Source: Taiwanofungus camphoratus (taxonomy: Eukaryota; Basidiomycota; Agaricomycetes; Polyporales; Taiwanofungaceae). From it: a DNA stretch of 64,000 bases. The stretch spans positions 1,302,001-1,366,000 of the forward strand of contig CP021230.1 in assembly GCA_003999685.1 (NCBI GenBank), written 5' to 3'. Shown here piece by piece: positions 1-12,800 of the stretch. Within the stretch, counting starts at the first letter, position 1. Every line of letters starts with the position of its first letter. A model generated the notes under the pieces. It was given only the letters and a program-made list of their open reading frames with translations, searched no databases and was not told where the DNA came from. A program made the position numbers and the translations under genes.

Positions 1-88
1 GGTGCTGGTAGTCTTGCATGAATTGCACGACGGTCAAGTCATCCGGAATAGACGGAAGTGGCTCTCCAGGACCATATATTTCAGACAT
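1..88 (-). CDS. N-terminus of an AMP-dependent CoA ligase (4-coumarate-CoA ligase type), cut by the window edge
   Basis: Twenty-nine codons are visible on the minus strand, starting at the ATG at 86-88 and running off the left edge. They begin MSEIYGPGEPLPSIPDDLTV. The pattern 'P-L-P-x-I-P-D-D-L-T-x-x-Q-F' is how many basidiomycete acyl-CoA synthetase and 4-coumarate-CoA-ligase-like adenylating enzymes start. Such enzymes activate a carboxylic acid to an acyl-adenylate and then transfer it to CoA. None of the AMP-binding core motifs is inside the window, so substrate and subfamily cannot be judged. The call rests only on resemblance of a short N-terminal segment to the family and is therefore tentative. 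Confidence 0.5.
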   Translation of the reverse strand, partial: MSEIYGPGEPLPSIPDDLTVVQFMQDYQH

Positions 89-2389
89 TACAGTTGTAGC
101 TTCTCAGAGGAGACTGGGCTTCTGGACACGAATGAAATTAGGGAGAACGACGATTGCTTGTGCGCTGATAGCTATATAAACGATTTCATCACTTTGGGGG
201 TCGGCTATGGCTTCGGGCTAGGCTCGGGTGGAAGAAGGCTTTGATACACACTGTCGAACTCCGTGGGACTGTGTGACCTCTAGTCTGTTGTCAAGCGCCT
301 CTAGCTGCGATTAGTTATCAGGGTGAGAGAAATCTGAGTTCTTTTGAGTCGGCCTATCGGTCTGAAGCTGAGACACCAGTTGCGATATAACATGAAGCCA
401 ATCAGGTCCGTCATGCCAACTCTTGAAGTCAGTCATTCCTGCAACCACGAGACCTGATTTCGTGGGCGACCAGATAATCTATGAAGAAGCTCGGATACAG
501 CATGCTGCTTCAGGTCACAATAGCCTTTAAGTGAAGCTCGCCAGCCCTTTGAATTTGGAAGGTTCAGCCATACGTGCAATAGATTGAGTGACAAACAACC
601 ATCGAGTTGTCTAGACTCTGACCTCTAGAGGTAGTTCGTATACCGTGGTTGCCAAACGATCGGTTCAGCCGAGCTGTAGTGCATAGACTACATGTTATAT
701 TATCACACTGACTTATTGCAAGTACCATCATCACCTATGTACTACCACCGCTACTGCATCACAGTTTGTGCAACCCAGACGATGACATTTGCAGCTACTA
801 TCCCCTGACTTAGACCGAGTAAAGGCGATGGACAGAATGATAACGGGGTATTTTCGAAACACGATGCGTTTCTGACACGAAGCTGGCCAGCAACTCCAGC
901 GGATCGATCCTACGTTGAATACTCAAAGGCGCAGGTACTCGTTTCAAGGGTCGTTCGTATGAAACATTCCTGTGCACTGTGGTCTGGTGATCTTCGCTCT
1001 CTCAGTCGTTTCAGTCAACACTACACGTGGGACATTGCACTCCTGCACTCCTTGGTCTGTCTTCGCTCTCTGCAACAGAGCCGGAAATTACTCTGTGTCT
1101 GGTCGCGTCAGAGTCAAATCCAGCAATATCTGCTTCGAAGGCATCCCTAGTATGCCCGTCGCGGGCACTGTCTCATGCATGAGATTGCGCACTCATTCGC
1201 TTTCATAGATTGACCATTTGAACCTGAACATTGTCACGTGTTAGATGATGCAGGCCTGTGATTTACATACAGAGTTGCGGAAGGCTATGCGTCCTGCGCA
1301 TTATCCCTGGTATACGGCTGTCATGCGGATTGTACCTCTGCCGGAGGATTTTCACGCTGCTATCCAGTCCTAGCCGTCGCAGCTCTCCTGTCAACGCTTT
1401 CCGACTCGGTAGCCATCACTCGGTTGCCGATGTATCTGGATGTAGGAGGCTATCAAATTTATGTTCGTGAGCTGCTCTAGTCCAAACCCAGTGATCGTAT
1501 AGTCCAAGCATTCCACTGAAGCTGGTCTGAAGGGTTAGGAAGCATCGCGACAAGTAATTATAGAGCCTCAGTTTCTGTAGTCTCAGACTTGGCGACAGCC
1601 AAAATGCTTCAAGTACGCGTCTAAATCATCTTCTGTTCTCTCACACAATCTACTGACGTATAAAATGTGAAAGCTGAAAGCTCCCAGATGTCTATTTCAC
1701 TATTGTGAAAAAACAAATACCCCATCAACGAGGCCGCTAAGAGTCACTGCGTGCTTGGGTTCCAGGAAAAACCCTCGAATAGTATGTCTTACCTGTTGGA
1801 ATTTTGTGGTGATTACAGGTAAATTTGCCTATTGGGGATGTTCTACTGGAAGTCAGCCGCACAGGATGCGTTTCCGATACGTACTAGTCAGTGGGCCAAT
1901 GGCTGTCAACATTGCCGTCACTGTGCCTCACACTTATAGCCTATTATGATAACTGCGGAAATCGGTTATCTTCAAGTCGTTCCAAATTACACTCGCCCAG
2001 ACGCGAGTCAATTACACAATCTTAGGTCTACACGGCGCTTGAGGATGGCTCTTTCATCAAATGCTTTGAACGTTGGAGTTTTACGCAGATTATTAAATGA
2101 CACATTTTCCGGGAACAAGGGGGAAGCTCGAAACAAGGCATGAACCGCAGTGTGAATACTGCGCATGTTTTCGATCGCAACCTGAGATCAGCCTTTTCGA
2201 CTAATGTAAGCGCAGGCGCGGATGCTATGCTAATAATCTTAAAGGGCATTGATTATCGGACGGAAGTTCGTGGCATGTGAAAGTAACGCTAGGAGGCCCT
2301 GGTTTGACACTGATGAACCGCATTCTACAATACTGCGGAGAAGGGAGCCTCTCTCGCGCAGCTTCACACTTAACAGCACTTTTCACGCC
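89..2389. other. Gene-poor intergenic stretch
   Basis: I see no convincing gene here. The longest open frames are 60-80 codons, rich in Cys, Arg and Ser, with no recognisable domain. A weakly hydrophobic start (VIFALSVVSV) near 984-1013 is followed by a short open frame, but no splice continuation or family match is visible. The left end presumably contains the promoter of the CoA ligase reading leftwards, and the right end that of the membrane protein at 2438. Confidence 0.5.
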
Positions 2390-2397
2390 TTTAAAAG
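2390..2397 (+). promoter_or_regulatory. TATA-like box upstream of the seven-helix membrane protein
   Basis: The sequence TTTAAAAG lies about 45 bp before the ATG at 2438, followed by a pyrimidine-rich stretch (TCATCTCTCTTTCCATC) typical of fungal transcription start regions. Assignment is by pattern and position only. Confidence 0.4.
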
Positions 2398-2437
2398 CTC
2401 AATTCACCTTTGCGATCCAGTCATCTCTCTTTCCATC

Positions 2438-3582
2438 ATGGCCAGCAACAACGTGGACTACGCTCAACTCTATGAAATACATTCTGTGGCGGGCGCGGTA
2501 GTTTTTGCTATTGCCTATGCGCCTCTACTTGGATATTGCCTCTTCCAAGTTCTCCGTGAGCGATCCTCTGAGTATTTTTTCCTTGTGTTGTTTTGCCTTG
2601 GTACGTGTGTTGGTTTTCCTCTATATCACACGGAGTACCTGAGTCTTCGTCTGCTGCATAAGCTCGTATTCTGTCCTTCTCCTTTCGCGCTGCACTCGCA
2701 AGTTCCTCGACTGTGGCACACAACTCAAGTTTTCTTATCGCCTCGGAAGTTACTTATTATATCGGATTCTTTGGACTGATTTTCTCTGCATTCACGCTTG
2801 CCCTCGACCGGTATGTCTGTGCTACTTGTCAGGAAGTGCTGATGCTTATAGTTGCCTGCAACTTCAGTGAATCCCTGATGGGTCCGCTTCCTCTGATCAA
2901 GCGCTTGGAGAATATTATGCAAGGACCGCTGGGAATCTTTTGGCACATTTTGCGCAACCGTCATCTTATCCACATCATGCTTATTACAGCTGTTATCCTT
3001 GGCATCATTGGTGTCGTGCGTATCTCAGCTGCTAACCATAGCTATGACTGCCCTCTAATCATGTCATCTACCCTGCAGACAGATGCAACCAGCAGCGATC
3101 AGTCCAAGATGAATACAGGCCACACGTTACGTTCCGCGAACATCTACATCTACTTGGCAGTAGTGGTACTACTCAACATCAACGTGGTTATGTTCATTTG
3201 CGCAAAAGCCTTATATCCCCCTTCACTCGACTTATATCAGACGTGGTCGACTGACGGCGGTGCGCTGTCCTGGATAGGCCGTACATACGATGCTCCCATC
3301 CTTCTACTCATATCCATGTTACTCCTGGCGCATGAGGCGTTCTACGCCGCCACTGTCAATAATTTCATAAAGGTTAGCACAGCTTCGTCGTATCTTCAAT
3401 TCGTAACTCCACCTGACTGCGATGTCCGTGCCCTTCTCTAGCAAAACAACGAGAACTTCTGGTATCCTCTTTCAGCGCTCACGGAATTCATTGCCGCAAC
3501 GCTCTTTGTGGTCCCTGGGCTAATTCCTGCACGAAGTGAGCTCAAGAAGAGACATAACCAAGAGGAGATTGGCCTGGAATGA
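2438..3582 (+). CDS. Seven-helix integral membrane protein (fungal, function unknown)
   Basis: Four exons join in frame: 2438-2600, 2663-2810, 2868-3372 and 3442-3582. They give 318 residues, and all three introns are GT...AG of 57-69 nt. The joined protein has about seven hydrophobic segments, for example AVVFAIAYAPLLGYCLFQVL near residue 20, IHIMLITAVILGIIGVV near the middle and FIAATLFVVPGLIP near the end, followed by a short charged cytosolic tail rich in Lys and Glu. Length, topology and the 'ARILSF' and 'YIGFFGL' patterns resemble fungal multi-pass families such as DUF7702-type or RTA1-like proteins, but I cannot assign one with certainty. There is no signal peptide before the first helix. 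The start was chosen because the ATG follows a TATA-like box and pyrimidine tract and opens directly into the first helix. The gene stands alone on the plus strand. Confidence 0.75.
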
Positions 3583-4970
3583 GTTTCAGCCCTATCAGTC
3601 TCGTGCTCATAAATAATTTACACGAGAAGATACCAGGGCCTTTGTATACCCAGAAGTTATTATTTGCTATTTTCTGTCCCTGTTTCGAACGGTTTTCCAC
3701 AATTTACGCAAGAGAATGTATAGAAAAGTAAATAGCGGTCACTGATTGCAATGCTATTTCTCTATTACTCAAATTCAGGTTCAGGTATGCCTTGAAGAGT
3801 TACGGACACATTCACTGAAGATTGTGGTGAACGTCACGGCCTCGTTTGTCTTCTACCTTCGATATAGCTGCTTTTCATCGGGCATCCAAGTGATAGAATT
3901 GAGGATGGTCGAAACAACACGCCTCGCTTTGCAACCTCAAATAGATACATTGTGGTCAGCGACTCACGCTCTGCTTATAATCCAGCGTCTATAACGGCTT
4001 CAACGAGATGTTGCTGGTACACGTGCAACTACCAATGATGTCGAACAATCTCACTGTGTACATAACGTTGGTACCTGCTTAGCTATTAGCAACCCTCAAA
4101 CTGAAAATTTTTATACTTGCTATATCAGGTTCATTGCACCACAAACTTCAGACTTGTTAAGACACTTCGCAATGTCAATATTTTGACCACACAGACTAGC
4201 ACAATAGACTAGGGCTATGTGCTCATAGATACCAACTCTAGCATCCTAACACTCATCTCTGCATAACCTTGCCCCAACCTCCATCACGCGAATCAACCAA
4301 TGCAAGGAAAGTTGGTAGAAAGTACGATGAGTTGCCGAAAGACCATAGTGGCTTCATAATGACCTGGGTTATTTGATTTGAACAACAACGCCGCTGACGG
4401 TGCCCGCGACATGGCTCGTCAGGACAACGTAAACGGCGTCAAGCCTATATAGGCTGTAGTGGTAATTACCACTCTACCAAAAGGAAACAACATCATCAGT
4501 TTGATTATTATCATACACTGAATGGTGTGACATACATAAATGATTCCTGTGCAATAGACGCTTTTCGGTAATCCCAACCAGATGCAATGAGATGTCGTCC
4601 ATGAGCCTTCTCAATGTCATACATTGGCGGATGTACCGAATGCAGCTAGCTCGCTCAGCTGTGAGAGTAAACCAGATCAGTGGAAAAACAGTTAGCAACA
4701 AAGCACTGTGGGAGCTCATACATACAGATCATCTTGGGTTATCTCCCGATCGCACGACCACATCACCATGGATGGAGAGTCCAGAGGAGAGGCTAACGTG
4801 CAGGAAACGCAGGTTTATATGCAGTCGCCCGTAGCTTAGGGCAGGTGTGTATATAACCACCACGTGGGCAATCCTGTTTAGAACTACTTACAATGGGCTG
4901 TGACCGATGGACCCGTAGATGTTAATGTTTCTTGTAGAGAGATATGCACTTGTAACGTGTTTGTGATAAA
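3583..4970. other. Intergenic stretch without a recognised gene
   Basis: Only short open frames occur. One on the minus strand (4719 down to 4474) begins with a hydrophobic, signal-like segment (ALLLTVFPLIWFTLTAE), but it has no further supporting structure. I do not call it a gene. The region separates the membrane protein from the 3' end of the GGPP synthase gene. Confidence 0.45.
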
Positions 4971-6487
4971 CTACTCGACATGCAGTGCATCGATGATCTT
5001 CTCTAAACCTTGATTTCCACCCAGCCTGGTGATCTCGTCTCGTATCTGCTTCTCTAGTGAGCGCAGCACGCCGATGGTGTAGTCGAACGACTTAGTGTGC
5101 TGCCGCAGGTACAGCACTGTGTGCAATTTCAGTGTTGGCGTAGACGGTCGCTTCTGTAAGACATCTGAGTAAAATTAACCAGTCCATGAATATCAACATG
5201 GTTCAAGCCGTAACAAGAACTGCGGATGTAGCTACGTACTCAACACTTGTCTGTTCGAAGTATCTGCGCGCACAGCATGCACAATCGGAAACGAGAACTT
5301 GCCCTCAGTGAGATCTTCCGCAAAGCCTTTATTCTCGGCGTACTGGTATTTTGTTGGTGACTAAGTCAGCCTTGTACCGTAAGAATGAGCCTACCTCTGT
5401 GCTTTGTAGGTTCATGTAGTCATCTCTAATTTGATAATATATGCCAAAGAGGTTCACAAGTGTAACATAGTCTCTGTGAACTAAGGTCAATACCCAAATC
5501 CTTGGCCGGCCCGGGTAAAATCGAAGAAAGGGATTACCCCGTGCGCACACGTGAATGTTTGCAGTCGAACACGCCATCATAAGCTTCACTGCCACCCGAA
5601 AGAGCCCTCCAGTCTCTATGAGAGCGTGGATATAGGCAGTAAGTCCTCGCCTGTATGATCACTTACTATTATTTACCATGGCTACGTATTCTTCTTCCGT
5701 TGGACATTGTAAAGAGTCGCGCCACAGTAACTCAAGCCCTTGGCCGCGGTGCAGGGAAAGCAATTCCGCTGAAGTACAAATAAAAAGCCAGTCAAACATG
5801 CTGACAATTTCAGTAATAATACGGCGAATGGCTCGCGACCGAACTGCTGGACGCTCCTCTGCTCACCTGTTACAATGCGATCAAGCTCTCTGAATGGGAT
5901 TAAGCGCTTCTTGCCGTCTTGACCTTCCGCTTGTTCATGCACATCAATGCCAGAGCGCAAGGTAAACAGTTCTTGGTACGCGAGGAAATAAGCGTAATTA
6001 GCCGAATTGATGGTTTGCGGTATCCCATATATCTTGTGTGATGCTGTAAGCAGTCGAGTGTTGATGAGAGCATCCAAATGTTTGAAAGGTCAAGTAAGAG
6101 ACAGACCAGGCACGCCTCGCCTTAGCTGTGCATCGTCTTCGATGTCATCGATTCTGTACCTCAGTCGCAAGAAGCTTTCCGTGGAGGCATGCAGTAAGAC
6201 TCACAATAAACTCGCGGTATGAAGCATACTGACGACCCTGGAAATGACGGCAAGTTTGTCCTTGGGTACTTGCAACCACTTGTTGAATGCCTCAAGCATT
6301 TGACCACGGATATCCTTTCCCGGGACTGAGTAGATGTGTTTGTACGGCTCCAGTAGCGCCTATGAGCCATATGAGCACGTAGGCCTTCGGGACGTTGTTC
6401 AAATATGCTAACGGATTCGTTCCGTTCGGACCATGCTGTAGCCTCGGACAAGATGCGAAGCGCATCAAACTGTAGAGGTGGCTCCAT
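4971..6487 (-). CDS. BTS1: Geranylgeranyl diphosphate synthase
   Basis: This enzyme condenses farnesyl diphosphate with isopentenyl diphosphate to the C20 diphosphate used for protein prenylation, carotenoids and diterpenes. Reading the minus strand and removing short GT...AG introns gives a continuous prenyltransferase. It starts [15 protein letters not shown], passes '[20 protein letters not shown]', the first Asp-rich motif DDIEDD (6149-6132) followed by 'AQLRRGVP', then '[18 protein letters not shown]', and the second Asp-rich motif RDDYMN (5427-5410). It ends '[12 protein letters not shown]' with the stop at 4971-4973. The second motif is DDxxN-like, usual in fungal GGPP synthases. The first intron (about 57 nt) falls directly before 'ALLEPY'. 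An extra 5' exon ahead of the chosen ATG cannot be excluded, because an acceptor-like CACAG lies just upstream. The gene is divergent from GCN1 with about 350 bp between the starts. Confidence 0.92.
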
Positions 6488-6833
6488 ATTTAGAGACGAA
6501 TCCTGTGGAATACAAAGTTGATACTGTTATACTGTTAGGATAGGTCAAGAAGGTTGGCAGATAATAGAGTTCCTCAGGTCGGTACATAAATCCAAGTCAG
6601 GCTAGATGGTCGAGTCAGATTGAAAGCAAACTTACTGTACTGTAGTCAAATAAAAGCAGATCTAGAGTTGTAGCCGGTGCCGCACGCGTCGTGATCACAC
6701 TGAAGGTTTTTTCTGCTGAAAGCAAGTTGGACGGCTTTCACCAATATCGAAGTTACATCCCTTTTTCGCACTCATTCATTCACTGTGCCACCAGCAGCAA
6801 GCTTTCCTTGCCTCAGGGAAAGTCTCCGGCACT
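6488..6833. promoter_or_regulatory. Shared divergent promoter region of BTS1-like and GCN1-like genes
   Basis: The 346 bp between the two opposing start codons must hold both promoters. On the GCN1 side a pyrimidine-rich segment (CACTCATTCATTCACTG) lies near 6770-6790. No clear TATA box was seen on either side, as is common for housekeeping genes. Confidence 0.45.
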
Positions 6834-9800
6834 ATGGGCAAATCAGACATACAATCTTGGATAGCTTCTACTTCGACCGATCCCGACGACGTAGAACCTC
6901 TGCATGATAGCGAGGCTGGTGGTCTGCAATGGCGTAGAGGCTATGTTTCCACAAACTGGCCTCTAGCAATGCAGATTGGGCGCAATCACCTTTTGACAAG
7001 TAGCACAAAAGTACGGACACGGTTTTTACGAGAAGAGCTTCTGGTACTGGCGAAGCATGGAGGTCAGTTTTGTTCAAAGCATTGCATTGTCGCGTATTAA
7101 TATTTTCGCCTTCTATTAGATCTTAGTCTCTCGCAGATTCTCGACGTGTTCAAGCTCCTCACGCAAACGTACTCTCGTTATGTCGACACTGCATCTCGGG
7201 AGGCTGTCGAGGCTGTGGGTATAGAACTAGTACGGCGCGATGAATTGCGCGGTACACCTGAGGGCGAACCTCACGAAAACAAACTTGGAGTGACAGAGCA
7301 GATTCTGGGGTGGCTTGCCAACGAAGTAGGTCAGATCTATAAAAGAGCCAGGTAAGCTTTCTACTTGAGACGCATTCCACCTAAACTAATCTATTTTACT
7401 GTCTTTCCTGCAGCTCCTATGCCTCGGCAGACATGTTTGTACTTCTGAGCTGGTGCTGTGGACTGTACTCCGCATGTTTGAAGGCTAACCCTGATTTTAC
7501 CTCTGAACGTTCATGGGGGGTACTGATCGGTGTAATGGCCATGTTGTTTGACCTGCTTCTCGACGAAGCTACACGGGCTAAACCGTCGCTACAAAAGAGT
7601 GCAATAGTGCGCACGCGACGAGCTTTGCGATCGGTATGTCATTGCCATGCGTTATGCCAAACGCCGTACATAGTTCCTTGTTAGAGCCCAGAGTACTTGC
7701 CAATCGTCATGAAGACTCTGTTATCGAAAGCTCAGAATGGACAAACTCCTATCTCGGTGGTCCCTCTACTTGGGACTTGCATAGATGTAACGCTCAGACT
7801 TAAGAACGTCAAGGATGAAAACCTGAAGAAATTGGATACAAGTCTGAAGGTATGATAACCTTATACATTGCAGTTATAAAGTAACCACGTTTCGTAGGAA
7901 TCCATCGTGGATTTATTTGCAAACTCCGTGCTTATGTCAAGGACGCAGGTTTCGTCTCATACTGTAGTACGTTTTGCGACCGTCTCCATAAGATGACCTA
8001 GTATTCATGAGTGCCTCATCAGTCTGCATTGCATAATTTCATCCGTACATCGGTGTCCGAGGATGACTTCAGGACCATACTTCTTCCGACTATGGAGAAG
8101 GCACTATTACGATCGCCCGAAATATCTTTGAGCAGTGAGTAATCTCTGTATGGTCGTTTGATTCGCAATTGTTCACCTTATCGTGATTAGTCATAGCAAA
8201 GTTCTTGGAGGCGTACTCTCATGCGATCGAAGCTGATCTTTTTCGCCGACTTCTGACTCCGGTGCTTAACAGCGCGAAATCAACCAACCATATCATCCGA
8301 GCAAATTCCCCGGTTCTGTTCAGAGTGATTGTTGGCAAGACACATGTGCTCAGTGACATTGAGAATGCCGCAAGTGAAGTCTTAGCCCTTCCGATAGCAG
8401 GTAAAACGGCAGGACCTGATCACCGAGTCACGTTGTACACCATGCTCGGGTATCTCGCGCCGGCGCCATCTGTTTCTGCGTCCGTAGTCCAAGCTGGTCT
8501 ACTTCTCTTGGCCAAAGAGACTCATGATACTTCTGTGTCAACCCTGACTTCTGCCTTGGTTCCTCATCTGGTTTTCTGCTTGCGTGAGGATGTCCATCTT
8601 CCCCCCGATTCAGTATCGTTAGTAGCAAGAGAAATGAATAGCTCGAAGCCCATGATTCGAAGAGCGTTTTGTTATCTAGTTGGTAACACGTTTTGGCTCC
8701 TGAAAGATCCGCAATCAGAAACTTCTCTGGATTTCGCTAAAGCACTTTTATCGGCATTTGAGACAAATCTCAAGACCGTTGCAAGCAATCCTCTCAACTC
8801 CGTAGCAGGGCCTCTTGAAGGCTACACATCCTTGGCAATAATCCTAGGTCCCCTCTCTCGAAGTGGCAAATTTGGTAGATTAATTGTGCTCTGTCATTCT
8901 TCATGTCCGTCTTTTCCTAATTGTGTTCTACATTGTACCGTTTTTCAGACGAATTCATTTCTCGCAATGCGACACTGCAGTCCTTGGTTTCTACTGGAAC
9001 CAAGCCATCCTTTCTGTTGTGGGATAAAGTTTATCAGAAACTAAGCGGAATCGAGGATGAGACATGGTTACTCCGAGCAGTCGAGACCGCGTTTTTATAT
9101 TTCAAGAGTGAGCTGATGCGCAATGAACAAGCCCGGTCTGTCATTTGCATTATTCAGAATAGGTCGTAGTATTCATATCTCTTCCTTCGTACAGTGTCAT
9201 GATAGGCATGACCTTCTTACATCTAGCGGTGGATGGCCACTCTTCGCAAGTTCGTCGCTCGGCCATCAGCTCGTTGGAAGCGGTGACTGCAGACGAACCT
9301 GAGCTTGTCAATCTCGTCGTGGTTTCAGCATTGGCAGCGTACCTTACAAAGGAGAACAGGCCATCGTTAAGATCGATGAGTGGTGCAAGCGAAGAACCTG
9401 AATCTTTTGTTAACAAAGAAAGTCGTCTCCCCGCGTTTGCTCTTGCGTCCGCGGCGTTCCGCGATGATTGTGATCAAGCAATTCGTGAAAGTTCTATGGT
9501 AAATCTTATTGTCTTAGTGCATCACGTTGCTCTCTGTAAGTCTCATATTCATCTTTGGTTCTATGTGATCCTGATTTTGACGTAGGTGGCGATTCACGGC
9601 AGACTTGGATCGAGTTGTGTCAAAGAGCACATGTGGATCCACACGACCTTGTCTGTCAACATCTAGATAGCATACTGCAGAAGGTCCTGGATGCGTTAAA
9701 TGCCCAATCGAAGGTCTTGCCGAATCCCCCCTGTGAAGCATGTTCGTTATTGACCGGCATGTTTATCTAGTCTTATCACGGTGCTCTTCAGCAGGCTAGT

Positions 9801-12800
9801 TACCGTGCTGTGACTACCTTAACATTTGTTGCTCCGGAAGCCGTGTTACCAAAATTCATTGAGCAAATACGCGCTGACATTGATCCTCGTGAGATTGAAT
9901 CGTTGAACGATACAGATCTCGGTATCTGGGAGACACCTGAAGGGAAAACGTATATTGATGGTATTGTCTATCGCTGAAGTTACGCAATTTCCGAAGAAAT
10001 AACGCTGACCCTTGTAGTGCTCTCTTCAAAGAAAGTTAACGAACCAGAGAAGAAGGGCAAAGGCTATAAAGATGCTCAATGGGAGGCGGAGGTGCGCAGG
10101 TCGATAGCCAACAAAAAGGGTCAGACTTCCACCACTCTTTCGAAGCAAGATCTAGTCATGGTTCGGGCCCAGCTAGAAAAGGAGTCACTCATTCGACAGC
10201 GAGTCTCGGTCGTGAAATCCAAACTGGATCGTGGTCTCAATCTCGTGCATAGTCTGGTGTCTGCACAAGTGGAAGAGTTTCATTCATGCCTCTCTTCAAT
10301 CGTTGATTTATTTTTGCGAGGCGCCTTTGGCAAAGGAATCACTCTATCGGGGCATGCTGTCTTTGAAAGGTATCTGGTACGAAATTTGTCTTTTGGAACG
10401 GAGCGGACGATATGACATTTGAATAGGAATTAGCGAATGCCTGCACTGGTCGCCTGGAAGCTTTCAGGATGTGGATAGGCGTTGCGACGTTGCGTAGTCT
10501 TGGAGTTGATGGAGTACCTGAAGACTTCCAACTGGAGCCGCTAAATTGTACGCTATTCCTTCGCAATTCGCCAGTGTAGTATTCTCTTGTCTCAACTTCT
10601 CTTTTAGCTCTTGTCCTTCGTGTCCTATACAGACTACGTTCTCTATCAGAACAGACACCTTTCGATGCTGCGACATTCAACTACGCATCTCCACTGCTCA
10701 ACCAAGTCCTTCTGAAAGGTGGTATTGCTCCTGCCGAAGAAGACGAGCCGCTCGAACAGATTGCTCTCGCTGTGGATATAATCAAATTTCATGGCGCCGA
10801 ATGTGCGTTTTCGAGCTAGGGTCGCTATGGTATTTGAATTGATAATCGTTCTTGAAATTCAGTCGTAGATCCGATGTTTCCCAGAGTGAAAACGATTGAA
10901 GGCCTTCTTCACGTTATCAAGAACCAACCCAAGTTAACGAAAGATGCGTCATCAACTCTGATCGATCTCGGACAGGCGATGCAATCTACCGCAAAACGTG
11001 ATGAAATTGCTGTTGTGTTGCGCGGCACTTTGCAACAGGAAGCTCATGTTCGGAATTCGTGCCTACAGTGCCTCCAGGTACGTCGAAGTAGGTTGTTGAC
11101 TAGATGTTTCCAAAGTAACATCACTGGTAGCCGTTCGACCTGACGGACCTTGATTGGTCCCCAGAATTATGGATAGCGAATCACGACGATGACGAGCAGA
11201 ATGCCAGACTGGCGCGTCATTTATGGGAAGATAATGGACTAGATGTTCCAGAGAATTTTGTTCAAGATATGATTGTGTATCTCGGTGAGATTACCGTAGG
11301 TGCTGAGGTTCCATAAGTCCTAACAGTCGATATCAGAACATGACACTACTTATGTTCGAGCAAGCACAGCTGCTGCGCTCGCCGAGGCAGTGGTTGGTCA
11401 CTGGCCTCAAAGTATAAGCGCCGTGTTGACCGTTTTGAAAGGCTCATATCGCGAAAAGGTAAAGTGTATGATATCAAGGTAGAACGAGTGTTCATTCTTT
11501 GCACAGGCAAAGATCTTGGCTCCTGAATTCGATCAATATGTGAGCAGGAGCTTATTTGGTCTCATTCAATGAATTCTAATACACTTACGCCCTAGGGCAT
11601 GGTGATTACTCAAAGCGTTGATCGCGCTGACCCCTGGCCTGCACGAGTAGCGGTGGCCCGAACATTCGAATTATTGGCGCCTGCTTTTTCAGAGGACGAT
11701 ATTGATTTATTCTTCAAGTTCTTGATCAAGGATGAAGCCTTGGGTGATCGTAACGCAGATGTCCGTCGAGGGATGCTCAATGCGGGTACTGCTGTCATTG
11801 ACCTCCATGGTAATCTGCGCCTTGCCAGTCTCATAGCAATGTTTGAAGACCAACTATCGGGGAGTAGCCGTGGAACAGAAACTGCAGACTATATCAAGGA
11901 GGCTGTGGTCATTCTTTTTGGGCGCGTTGCTAGACATTTAGACCCCTCTGACCTCCGCGTCCCCGAAATTGTCGAACGGCTGGTGGATGCATTGAAGACT
12001 CCCGCAGAGCAGGTTCAGATGGCAGTATCTGATTGTCTGGCGCCTTTGGTCAAGGTGATGCAATCTCCGGTCGCTCAGCTTGTCGATCGCTTGCTGGATG
12101 AACTCTTCAATTCACCAAAATACGCTTCTCGACGTGGTGCTGCTTACGGACTGGCCGGCGTTATCAAAGGCGTAGGAATCTCGGCTATGAAGGAGTTCAA
12201 TATCACAGAACGATTGAAAACAGCTGCAGAAGATAAGAAGCGTTATGAACCCCGTCAAGGAGTCATGTTCGCCTTCGAAACATTTTCAAATACGCTTGGA
12301 CGACTATTCGAACCATATGTCATTCATATTCTGCCTGTACTCTTGGCGTTATTCGGGGACGCTACTCCCGACGTCCGAGAGGCCACTCATGACGCCGCAC
12401 GCGTCATTATGGCCAACATGTCAGGATATGGTGTGAAGACCATCCTGCCATCTCTATTATCAGGCCTCGACGAAAAGCAATGGCGGACCAAGAAAGGATC
12501 GATAGAATTGTTGGGAATGATGGCTTATTGTGCACCAAAGCAACTCTCACAGTCTCTTCCCATTATCATCCCACGCCTGACTAGCGTTCTGACGGACTCT
12601 CACGCTCAAGTACGGGTAGCAGCGAACAAGAGTTTGAAACAATTTGGCGAGGTCATCAGCAATCCTGAGATTCAGTCATTGGTCCCCATCTTCCTCAAAG
12701 CCATGGTGGACCCTGGCAAAACACCCAACGCCTTGTCCGCACTCCTGAAGACATCATTCACGCATTATATTGATCATTCGTCCCTGGCCTTAGTAAGTCG

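Noticed and set aside
972-1208. Possible small secreted protein
   Set aside because: Only a weak hydrophobic start; no cleavage-site context, splice continuation or family resemblance.
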